This document shows, in pieces, positions 6,942-16,500 of a DNA stretch of 35,630 bases (positions are counted from its first letter, which is position 1; every line of letters begins with the position of its first letter). The stretch is from contig JANWJE010000131.1 in assembly GCA_025451995.1 (NCBI GenBank), forward strand, positions 1 through 35,630, read 5' to 3'. Under the pieces are notes generated by a model. It ran no database searches and was not told the DNA's origin. It worked only from the letters and a program-made list of their open reading frames with translations. The stretch comes from Parachlamydiaceae bacterium. Its GTDB lineage: Bacteria > Chlamydiota > Chlamydiia > Chlamydiales > Parachlamydiaceae. A program made the position numbers and the translations under genes.

Positions 6942-7543
6942 GTGGGTTCAATGATGCCGTAATTGCCATCTTTTGTTTTGTAGATGACTTTTAGCTTTTG
7001 ATCCACTTCATTTTTGAACAACATAAAGGAATCATCTGATAACTCCATTTTCATTACGGCTTCATCATACGTGAGCATTTTTAAGGGGATGGTTTTTTGT
7101 TTAATCACCTTATGAGGTTTGAACCGTTGAGATTCATTGTCTTCTTGAACTTCGAAATCCTCTTCTTTACTGATAATATTTACAGGCATATTCAAGATTG
7201 CATGCCCTTTAGCATGATGGTCTTGAATCTTTGATTTGTATTTGAGAATTTGAGTTTCCAGTTTATCCACGGCTTGATCGATCGATACATACATATCTGT
7301 AGTGGATGCTTTGCTTCTAATACTTGTATTGCCTGCTTTTAAAATAATTTCAACCCGATGTTCCAATCGCTGGATATCCATAATGACATTGACATCGATA
7401 ATTCGATTTAAAATACGCTCAATTCTCGATATTTTTTCTATGGCGTAATCTTTCATAGATTCTGTAATTTCGACATGGCGACCTGTAATTTGAATATTGT
7501 AGGTCGCATCAGCAAATTCTAGAGCTTTCTCTTTGCGATTCAT
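6935..7543 (-). CDS. hpf: Long-form ribosome hibernation promoting factor
   Basis: A 202-residue HPF. The N-terminal domain (YNIQITGRHVEITESMKDYA onward) binds the decoding region of the 30S subunit, and the C-terminal domain (about residues 145-200, PLKMLTYDEAVMKMELSDD and VIYKTKDGNYGIIEP) dimerises ribosomes into 100S particles. The two are joined by a charged linker. The ATG at 7543 is preferred because GAGG lies six bases upstream. An ATG at 7567 would add eight residues but sits at the predicted transcription start and has no ribosome binding site. The stop overlaps the nuclease-like gene. Full length for the long-form family. Confidence 0.93.
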   Translation of the reverse strand: MNRKEKALEFADATYNIQITGRHVEITESMKDYAIEKISRIERILNRIIDVNVIMDIQRLEHRVEIILKAGNTSIRSKASTTDMYVSIDQAVDKLETQILKYKSKIQDHHAKGHAILNMPVNIISKEEDFEVQEDNESQRFKPHKVIKQKTIPLKMLTYDEAVMKMELSDDSFMLFKNEVDQKLKVIYKTKDGNYGIIEPTC

Positions 7544-7575
7544 AATTAACCTCGGGGATTGATTCATGCAACTTC

Positions 7576-7604
7576 ATTATAACACCTTTTTAAACAAATT
7601 CAAA
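7576..7604 (-). promoter_or_regulatory. Promoter of hpf and the nuclease-like gene
   Basis: On the minus strand TTTGAA (7604-7599) and a perfect TATAAT (7581-7576) are separated by 17 bases. The predicted RNA start is near 7569, about 26 bases before the ATG chosen at 7543, which supports that start over the one at 7567. Confidence 0.65.
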
Positions 7605-7620
7605 GAATTTTAGATATTAG

Positions 7621-7784
7621 AACGGAAGTTCCACTTTTTGATGGTCCGCTTTTTGTATCTTTTTGATTCTAAGCATATTTGTAATTCGCTTTTAGTGTCT
7701 ACAAACACAACGACGCGAACTGCAAAATGCTTAGAATCAAAAATTTAACAAAAATCGTTGCATCAAAAAGTGGAACTTCCGTTA
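7621..7784. repeat. 164-bp imperfect palindrome (MITE-like), right of the hpf block
   Basis: The outer 23 bases at 7621-7643 are the exact reverse complement of 7762-7784 (core GGAAGTTCCACTTTTTGATG). A second perfectly paired block, TTTTTGATTCTAAGCAT against ATGCTTAGAATCAAAAA, lies inside, with imperfect pairing between. TTAGAAC occurs at both outer ends (7617-7623 and 7783-7789) and could be a target duplication that overlaps the terminal repeats. It fills the gap between divergent hpf and the secreted protein gene. No coding capacity; a non-autonomous mobile element is the simplest reading. Confidence 0.65.
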
Positions 7785-7802
7785 GAACCTCCGAGGAAGG
7801 AC

Positions 7803-7831
7803 TTGCATTTAGATTTTTTTTAAGCTAAATT
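7803..7831 (+). promoter_or_regulatory. Candidate promoter for the secreted repeat protein
   Basis: TTGCAT (7803-7808) and TAAATT (7826-7831) are 17 bases apart, upstream of the gene at 7894. A second fit, TTGTCC (7835-7840) with TAAATA (7858-7863), is also spaced by 17. A small GAAGTTT/AAACTTC hairpin lies at 7849-7870. Which is used cannot be decided from sequence. Confidence 0.35.
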
Positions 7832-7893
7832 ATTTTGTCCTTACAATCGAAGTTTCATAAATAAAACTTCCGTGACAACCATGAGAGTAAAAT

Positions 7894-9267
7894 ATGCGTA
7901 AAATTCAATCTATTTTCATTTTTCTTTTGTTATTCCCTTTGGCTTTTCTTTTGGCAGATTCTTACATTAATGGCAAAGTCGTTGACTCTAGTTCATCAAA
8001 CCCAATGGCTGGTGTTAAGGTGCAATTGCTCACTGAAAAAAAACATTTGCTTTCTGAAACTGAGACCAACGGAGAGGGTTTTTTTGAATTTTTAGATATT
8101 ATCGATGGCGATTACTTGGTAAATGTTGAATTTCATTATTACGTAGCAGTCAGCGCTAATCCTTTGAATGTTGAAGTTGAGGGTGAGCCGAAAAGATTAA
8201 ATTTTTCAATTGCACTTCCGGGAAATATAGAAGGCAAGGTCATCTCCAGTCAAACTCAAAACCCTATTGCCCATGCTAAGGTTGAAATCTTAAGAGGAAG
8301 TAGCGTTGTCATGTCAACGACAACAGATAAACATGGCGAATATCGGATTGAAGGATTACCTCCTCGCCCTTTTATTGCTAGAGTCACTACCCCTTCTTTT
8401 CAATCGAGTATGCAAATGGCCTTACCTGTTTCTAATGAAACCATCCGCATTGATTTTAATCTGCTCAACCCCCCTGGTAAAATCTGCGGTCAGGTGATCG
8501 ATCGATTCACTTGTCATCCTGTTGCTAATACAACTGTGGATATTATTCATAAAGGCGTGATCATTGATTCGGCACAATCTAATGAAGAAGGTGTTTTTAA
8601 TTTTAGTGAAGTCCCCTCGGGCCCCTATTTGATGAAAGCAAAAGCCTTAAATTACGGGGTAGAAAACAAGGAAGTTTTGGTCGAAGTAAACGAAACATCC
8701 AAAGTTAATTTTGTTTTAGATCCCTATGGTGTTGTTTACGGCGTAGTGATTCACCAATTTTCCGGAAATCCGATCGCTGGTGCTTGTGTTGGGATGTGGC
8801 AAGATGGCAAAGTATTTGCCGCAGTTAATACGGATGAAAATGGGAAGTATAGTATTGCTGGCTTAAAAGATGCTCATTTAGTCGTTCAAGCTCCCCATTT
8901 TTACGATAAGGAAAAGGGAATCACCATTTATCCAAATGAAAAAACCAATGCTGATTTTGTACTCAAGTCTATGGAGCCTACGCCTTCAAGGGGAATTACT
9001 GTGGTTGTCACTTATAAAAAATTTGCCCATCAAATTAATAGAATAAACATTATCAAATGGCGCGAAAGCACTGACAGAACAGTTGTCGCCTATCGCCTCT
9101 ATCGCGATGGAAAAATCATCGCTGAGATCGATGTCGGACAAGAATTGCTTTTTAAAGATCGCTGGATGAGCGGCAAAGAGAAAAAATACGAAGTGACTGC
9201 GGTCAATGCTTACGGACAAGAAAGCGTCCCGGTTCGCAACAAAGGGTTTGTTGAAATCAATGAATAG
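7894..9267 (+). CDS. Secreted protein with four transthyretin-like repeats and an Fn3-like domain
   Basis: A 457-residue exported protein. Residues 1-21 form a signal peptide (MRKIQSIF then FLLLFPLAFLLA). Four carboxypeptidase-regulatory (transthyretin-like) beta-sandwich repeats follow at about 25-105, 110-190, 195-275 and 280-355. Each carries a GKV or GVV opening strand, a conserved small-residue PIAGA-type turn, a TDENGKY or TNGEGFF loop and a hydrophobic G[LV]P or GDY strand. The last 100 residues (INIIKWRESTDRTVVAYRLYRDG onward) look like an Fn3-type domain. No catalytic motif is seen, so a structural, adhesive or surface-binding role is likely but inferred. GAGAG precedes the ATG; an upstream ATG at 7882 leads to an early stop. 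Confidence 0.82.
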   Translation: MRKIQSIFIFLLLFPLAFLLADSYINGKVVDSSSSNPMAGVKVQLLTEKKHLLSETETNGEGFFEFLDIIDGDYLVNVEFHYYVAVSANPLNVEVEGEPKRLNFSIALPGNIEGKVISSQTQNPIAHAKVEILRGSSVVMSTTTDKHGEYRIEGLPPRPFIARVTTPSFQSSMQMALPVSNETIRIDFNLLNPPGKICGQVIDRFTCHPVANTTVDIIHKGVIIDSAQSNEEGVFNFSEVPSGPYLMKAKALNYGVENKEVLVEVNETSKVNFVLDPYGVVYGVVIHQFSGNPIAGACVGMWQDGKVFAAVNTDENGKYSIAGLKDAHLVVQAPHFYDKEKGITIYPNEKTNADFVLKSMEPTPSRGITVVVTYKKFAHQINRINIIKWRESTDRTVVAYRLYRDGKIIAEIDVGQELLFKDRWMSGKEKKYEVTAVNAYGQESVPVRNKGFVEINE

Positions 9268-9339
9268 ACTGCTTTCAGTTGAAAGATTAGGAAGTCATTC
9301 TGAACTTTTCCGTTGAGATTTCTGAAGTAATAGTGGATT

Positions 9340-9430
9340 TTGTTCTTTAATATTTAATTATAAAATTAAAATTTTATTGATTTAATTTATTATAAAGTGT
9401 AAAATTAATTTTTTAATTTAACTTTGTTGT
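9340..9430 (+). promoter_or_regulatory. Very AT-rich leader with candidate promoter for the lipase-like gene
   Basis: This stretch is almost free of G and C. TTGATT (9377-9382) and TAAAAT (9400-9405) are exactly 17 bases apart and would start RNA about 20 bases before the ATG at 9431. Because the base composition makes such matches likely by chance, confidence is low. No Shine-Dalgarno sequence is visible between 9410 and 9430. A small CTTTCA/TGAAAG hairpin lies upstream at about 9274-9287. Confidence 0.35.
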
Positions 9431-10393
9431 ATGTTTAGTGTAATTAGTAATCTATTTAATCAACCTCTCAATTGTGATTCTCCCTGTGAGAAGAAAAATG
9501 ATTCTATCGAACAAATCGCAACAAGCGCTATTTCTAACTATACGGATTTAGAATCCACTGATAATGCGATTCTTCGCAAAAAAATATTCAAACAATATTT
9601 TCGCTATGCTGCCTATATGTATAAAGGACTGGCAGGAGGGATTTCTTATTACGGAGAGGAAAAAGGAATCCTACTCTTTGTTGAAAATCAAAAAAAAGGA
9701 AAAGATATACTGAATAAAAAAAATCCTACTGTTTATAAAAAAATTTTAAACACCCTTTTAAACATGGGCTTCCAAAAAGACATGCAGGGTAATTTTTATC
9801 ATCTTGGGACAGGGACAATATTTAATATTATTTTTGACAGCGAAAGAAGCGAGCTTATTTTTGCCTTTATGGGCCTTAATAAAGGGGATTTGTTAAGTAT
9901 CGATGGAAAATTAAAAAATGATCTCAACTCTCAAAGTCAATATGCCGCTATTTATGATTTAATGGGTTTTGATCATTCTGCAATTACACAAGTCATTGAT
10001 ATTGGCTCAAAAATGAAAAAACTCACAAAAGGAACATCCATAAAGCCTGTGATGGTGGGTCATTCTCATGGGGGCGGCCTCGCACAAGTCGCTGCACTTG
10101 CTAATGGCTTAAAAGGAATCATTTTTAATTCGAGACCCTTGAGTCATGCTACAGTAAATAGAATTGGGTTATCTAATAGCGATCTTTCTGAAAATGAAAA
10201 AAATATAGCGACTTTTACTGTTAAAGGAGATTGGTTGACAGATCATTCAATCATTAGCCAAATCGGTAATCTATTTGGAAATATGGGTATTTCACCTCCA
10301 AAAAATTATGGTGTTGGATACCTTCTCCCCAGACCCCAAGAGGGAAGCCCTCATGGGTACTTCTACAATTCCTTCCAATCGTTACACCCCTAG
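9431..10393 (+). CDS. Lipase-like alpha/beta hydrolase
   Basis: A 320-residue protein with a class-3-lipase-like core. PVMVGHSHGGGLAQVAALA contains the GxSxG nucleophile elbow (G210-H-S212-H-G214). Downstream, D267 in VKGDWLTD and H308 in GSPHGYF are placed as expected for the remaining triad residues. Upstream, the ELIFAFMGLNKGD segment resembles the strand and oxyanion turn of these lipases. No classical signal peptide is seen; the N-terminal 50 residues are polar and Ser/Asn-rich. Secretion by a type III system as a host-directed lipase is plausible in Chlamydiota but is inference. There is no Shine-Dalgarno sequence before the ATG. It precedes the giant gene by 152 bases. Confidence 0.75.
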   Translation: MFSVISNLFNQPLNCDSPCEKKNDSIEQIATSAISNYTDLESTDNAILRKKIFKQYFRYAAYMYKGLAGGISYYGEEKGILLFVENQKKGKDILNKKNPTVYKKILNTLLNMGFQKDMQGNFYHLGTGTIFNIIFDSERSELIFAFMGLNKGDLLSIDGKLKNDLNSQSQYAAIYDLMGFDHSAITQVIDIGSKMKKLTKGTSIKPVMVGHSHGGGLAQVAALANGLKGIIFNSRPLSHATVNRIGLSNSDLSENEKNIATFTVKGDWLTDHSIISQIGNLFGNMGISPPKNYGVGYLLPRPQEGSPHGYFYNSFQSLHP

Positions 10394-10545
10394 TGTACTA
10401 GATCCAGCTTTCAGCTGGAAGGATTCTCTTGGCATGCATTTTGCATAGAATTTATTAAAAACTTATTGTTTAAGTTAATAACGATAATGTTATAATTAGA
10501 ATAGTGACTATTGGCTTTTAAATTCTCTTCTAAAAAGAGTTGTTT
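10394..10545 (+). promoter_or_regulatory. Intergenic gap with hairpin and promoter before the giant gene
   Basis: A TCCAGCT-TTC-AGCTGGA hairpin (10403-10419), not followed by a T-run, and a weak ATGCA/TGCAT repeat come first. A perfect TATAAT (10491-10496) with TTGTTT (10466-10471) 19 bases upstream is a candidate promoter for the giant gene. AAGAG at 10535-10539 then acts as the ribosome binding site for the ATG at 10546. The gap implies that the giant gene can be transcribed apart from the lipase-like gene. Confidence 0.4.
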
Positions 10546-13500
10546 ATGGATAATAGTTTTTCCCTGCGGCCCAATTCAAAAATAAATTCTCTCAACATCA
10601 ATGATCTCATTCAGGCAACGACAATTGAACAATTTCGCCTGATTTTGAATGGGCTAGATTTAGAAGACCTTCTTATCCTCGAAAAAGAGGTATTATCTGC
10701 CTTTCCCGACAATGAAATTGGGAAGCAAATGATTCGTGCCATCTTAGATTATAAAATTGAGTTGCGTTGGAAAATGAAAGAAAAATTTCCAACTCAAAAA
10801 TTAATCACCTCGTTCCAGGCCTCGATGCTTGAGCAATCCGATCGTATTTCCAACAAAATATCCAATGAAATTTTAAATGTTTTAAACAAAGAGTTAGTTT
10901 CTTTGTTGTCAGAATTAAAAGAGAGAGATCAACTTGAGAATGTTTTAAATGCAATGTCTCAAGAAGAACTTGCTGTCTGTAGAGAAAGAATTCTGATGTG
11001 CCCCGATTTTAGATCGCTGGCGCTCGATGAACAGATCAAAGCCCATCTTTCTCAATTAGAGATTCAATCGGGAAAACAAGGACAATTTTTAAAAGTTCAA
11101 TTTGTCGTTAGAAATTTAGTTAATAAAATCAAAGAAGAAGAAATCCCATTAAAAGACAGAATCACAAGAAAGGTGAATTCGGATGTCATCGGGAGAATAG
11201 CTTCCGCAATTACTACCCCTTTTATTTTTATAGCCTCATTTTTTTATCATTTTACAACCCATCTTAAAAATTTAATTCATTATCTCGGCAAAGCAGAACC
11301 TGCAAGGTATTTGAAGTCTAAGGTCAAACAATTACCTGAAAATGAAAAACCAAAATGGGCGGCCGGCGCGGTAACACAGATTCTTTCAACAGTTCCACCA
11401 CCTCTTTCTGAGCCGGAAAAAGACATGCTGGAAAATTTACATCGCCGGTATATTTTGTCAGATATTAATAAACCAAAACATCATATTTCCCATGCTTTAG
11501 GAATGACAATAACAAATTTAGTTGCTGAAAGAATGGGTCGAAACCCAGATTATGATGAAGGGGGATATGCAGAATTAACAAGTGACTTTGAAAGGCAGAT
11601 ATTAGAAGAAATTAGAAATCCCCAAAAAAGAATCGCTTTCAAAAGAGACTATGGCCTCACTGACGAAGACATTCAAAAATTGGATAAATACTACGAAGGG
11701 TTAAACAGGGGAAAAGAGATAAATGAAACGATGTGTGTATTGGGATTGATCCCTTTAGATGAGATCATCCTTAGCATTATCAAGGACTTGGTAGATAATA
11801 AAAATAAAGAAATTTCAAACCGGCAAAAAAAACAACTCGCCCCCTATCTCAATCGAACAAATAAAATAAAAGACATAGAAAAAACTCTCAATAAAGATCT
11901 TTTGCAAATCATAGAAAGTAAAATTTCCGATAAAACGTCGGAAATGTACAACAAACGAAATGAAGAAATTCGCACGATTGGTCGGCAATTCCTGTTAAAA
12001 TGCCATGAGTTAAAGCCCGGTCAATCGATGTTCATCGATTATGGGCATTGGCTGCATGGGATGAGAATCGGCGTAGAAAAAACACAAGATCGTCAATTCA
12101 TTTTTAAACTTTATGATAATAGTGGCGGTATCGAAAGTACATTACTTGCAACTAAAGGGTTCTTTGGAAGATTGAGTTTTATTTCGCGCTATATTGGCCA
12201 TGAACCTTTGAAAATGGCATTACAAGTCAAGGTTTCAGAGAATCAATTGTATGCAAAAGGAGAAGATTATTTTCATAGATTACTTTCCCGCGATATTGGC
12301 CAGGAGACAGTCAAAGATAGCCAAGCAGAAATGCAATATCTGAATAAAATCGGAAGTTTGCTTGGAACGTGGTTAGAAAAAAAATTAATCGATGCTTATC
12401 AAAAAGACCCCGAAAGTAAATACCTGCTATCTTGGCTAGGAGGGATGCTGGATGAATATTATTATGTGAGACCTAAAATAGATAAGTGGGAAAAAACGCT
12501 GCAAGCTTTTGGCAGTATTGCTCCGGAAAGCGCAGAATTTGTACCAAGTTTACGCTCTCCTGCAGAATCAAATATCTGTTATGCCCAAAGAATGCAAACA
12601 AATCAACTCGATGTATTGGGCGATACCCTGTATACCAAGTTTGGCCGTTTTGTTAACGAATGGTGTTTAAATAAAATATTGGAAAGCGCGAAAACGGCCG
12701 GCGCCTTGAATGATGAGCAAATCGATGAAATCAAAAACCAAGATAAAATTATTCTTAAACCTGAAGAAATAAAAGAGGAGAGTCTTCATTTAGTCAATGT
12801 GACAAAAGATCAACTTCTAAATTCCGGAACGCAATTTTATAGCAGCGCAGCAAAACTTATCTCGCATAATATTCAAAAATTAAAAGTCAACCGCCGCATT
12901 GTTGTTGAGGAAAATGATCCGGCAGCCCTTCCAAGACTCAATGAGAGTCAGGCGTTAAGATTCGCGAAGATGACCCCCCCTTTAACAAAAGAGGATTTGG
13001 CAGAAATTACCATTGTCAATCAATTTGAATTGGGAAGAAAAAAAGTGAGAAGAGTGGAAATTTTTCTCAATGGAAAACGATATCAAATCAATAGCAATAC
13101 TTATCTTAAACTACTTAAAATAATTCCTGAAGCTCTTTCCGACCCAGCAGTGATAGAGAATCTTTCTTATCTTTATGAAGATCGATTTCTTCCTGCTTCA
13201 GTAAAGTCCGAGTTTAAAAAAATATTTGGATTACAAAAAATAGAAATTTTAAAAAAACAAAGGGAATCAATAGGAGAGGTTGAAAACAAACTTCAAACTC
13301 AATTGGTGGATTTAAATCATGAAGAAAAAAAGGCAAGTGAGCGATTAGAAAATAATTTAAGCGAAATGAAAAAAGTGCAAGAAGAAATTGAATATGATAG
13401 CGAAACGAAATACCGCAATACAAAACGATTACAGACCAGGGTTGACCATTTAAATTTTGAAAGAATCCAACTTGAAATCTATTTAGCCCATGTCAAAGGC

Positions 13501-16500
13501 TTTTTGGCAGAGGTAAAGCAAAGCCTTGGAGTGGATGGCAACGATCTAGGAATTGAAAATTTAAAAGAAAGATGGGGGAAAGTCCCTACTGATCTCGATA
13601 TTAGAAAAATTGGATCTCGATTCATTACTATCCATGATCAATTGCAACGATGGGATGAGAATGCTTCAATGAGAGAAAAATTGTTGAGAGATCATCAAAC
13701 CACACTTTATCGAGCGTTATTAAAAAATGTACAAGACAGCCTTAATAACGAGATCCATCGTGAATTGAAAAAAAATCCCACTTTTCATCTTATTTTTGAT
13801 CTAGCAAAAGGCGATATTGGGTCGCCAAAAATGAGACAAATAAAACCTGAGCATATGCATGGCGAAGCCGCCTTTGAAATCCAAAAAATTTCAAAGAATT
13901 ACTCTGACTATTTAACCAATCAATTTTCTCAATATCTTCAAATGAAAGGTCTGGAACTTGACGAAAATAATAACAAAGAAAATGAAAATGATATTTGGAA
14001 AATGACTTCACAAATAAGCGAGCTCACTGATTTAACCAATTTGTCATCAATATTAAAAGATCATGATGAGACTGCTCATCAGTGGAAAGAGTTAAAGGAT
14101 GCATGGGTAATAGATTTAGCTAAAGTGTGGGCTAAACATGAGGGAACTTCGATTTTAGACAATATAGAAGATCTAAGCAATCGTTTAAACATTGAATTAT
14201 GCAATGAACAATTTCATCATTGGCTAGAGAAAAATACAAATCATAAAATGGTTGAATTCCGAGCTCTTGAATTTTCCATCGATCTATCCCCTGAGATAAT
14301 AAAAAATATTAAATCTCAGCATTCAGCCATCGATTTAGATGAAAAAGAAGTGCAAAGACGCCTTGGAAGATTTTTTAAAGCTCAAAATTTAAAATTAAAA
14401 CTGCATGCATTATCTGAAAATAGAAAAAACATTATTCAACATACAAAAGAACAACCACTTATACTTAAATCAGAACCATTTTTACAAACAAATGAACATG
14501 TTTTTTCCGGAATCACTCAAAAATATCAGTCAAACTTTGATGAAAAAAATTTTTCATCTTTAAGTACTGTGAATTTTTTACGCAAAAATCCACCCCCCAT
14601 TTACGATCCGTCAACATCCCTAAAAGAATATGAATCAGCTATTCTTCAATATTTGTCAAAACTAGAACAGAATAAAGGGTTAGATAATCAAAAAGAGCGA
14701 ATCATTGCCTATATTAATAAATCGCTTGAATTTTTTTCTGAAAATACAGATTTAGAAATAGATAAAAAAACATTGGAAATTTTAAGTTTTTCCTTTTTAA
14801 AGCATTGTTCAAACGAGAATCATGTAAGTATTGAAGACATGATGATGACAATTGATAATGATGAGAGAAGTGAAATTTTAAAAGGAATTCTCTCCATTGG
14901 GTTGTTAACTTCTCGAAGCGATGGGCGGATAGAGGTAAATAAAGAATTTTTTGTGATAGCGAAACAATGGCAACGTTTACTTAATTTCAAATCCCCCTTT
15001 TTAGAAAATTTACTCAGTAAAATGGAGTTGAATTTAAACAGCTCCAATCCCCCTTTAAAAATTTTAGATCAAGCAAAAGAATTGCAGTTAGCTATTTTAA
15101 GGTCTCCTGTTGGATTAGAATGCATCCATGATGGTGTGGCAGCCATTCAAGAAACCCTCTTTCAATATGCAAAAGAAGTTCATGATGATGGGGAAGGTAA
15201 AATAAGATCAATGGCCGATAGATTTGAGCTCCGTTCAGGTATTCAGCTGGAACCTCGATTAATCGTTCAATATTATCCACTTGATCTTTGGGTAAGCGAT
15301 GTCGAGGGAAAAGAAAAACTGGGGAGTATTCAAGGAAGAGAGTTCTTCGAGCGCTCCTTTATAGAAGCATATGCGCATGCATCAAAGGATGAAAAAATCT
15401 TATTAGAAAATTGGCTTGAAAATGGATTGAAACAATGTGGAAACTCTCTTCTTAAAGTTCCAACATCTATTTTCTTAAAACAAATTAAAGAAAAACTCGA
15501 TATTCAAACCAAGGAAGATAGCCTCGATATCGAGCGTTTTATTGATTCTTTGATTAATGAAAATAGCAAGGAAGGGCAAGATCGGATTTTTGGCTTTGCC
15601 ATGGTGATACGTACAAATAGAGTGAAAATACAGAAAGAGCTTAGTAAAGAAAATCCCGATTCAAAAAAACTCAATGAATTATACGCAAACGTTTGCTGCG
15701 CTAGGCTTTGCTATGAGTTGCTCATTGAAGAAGCTTCTGAATCGGTAAAAAACTCATTTGAGCAAAATTTTGAATATAAAAAAGAGCTTCATGGCGCCGT
15801 GTGCGGGATGCGGGACATCGAACAATATCTTGAGGCTTGGTTAAGCAAAATTGCGAAGAATGATGGGGCTGATCTTCTAAAAAATAAACTCATTGAATAT
15901 CAGAATGGTAAAAAAATAAGTTATGATGTTTTGAAAATGGATGCCACCACACAACTCAAACCCTTTAAAGAGATCGATGGATTTATTTCGCTCTCGAAAA
16001 ATTTCAATTGGGATGTTTTACATGGGTTCATTTATCGGGGAAATAGCAGGTCTACAACATTGCCTGCCGCCATTAAAATTGATGATGCAATGCAGAAGTT
16101 AAAACTGCAAGATCTTCCTTTTCAAAAAATTGGTATTGCTTATGTTTATTCAGAAGATGGCGAACCTCAAGTGATTATAGCTGAAAGGGAGAAAGGTTTA
16201 TTGATTCAAAGAAAGATGAAATTACTCGATGGCAGCTCGAAAATGCTTCAATATCTTCCCTTTAATGAAGTTGAACAATTACCGGAGGCGGTGAGAGATC
16301 GGTTAGGGATCAAGCAATATTGGATCGATAATAATAATAATATTCATGGTTTTAACGAAGAGGGAATTCCCATCGTCCAATTGTCAAAAGATAATAGAGG
16401 GTGGATGATAAAAATAGAGGGAAAAGGAGAGTTAAGGTTAATTTCAAATTTAAAGCAAACTTCAATTCTAAAAGAACTGCTAAGGAACATTCCTTTAGGG

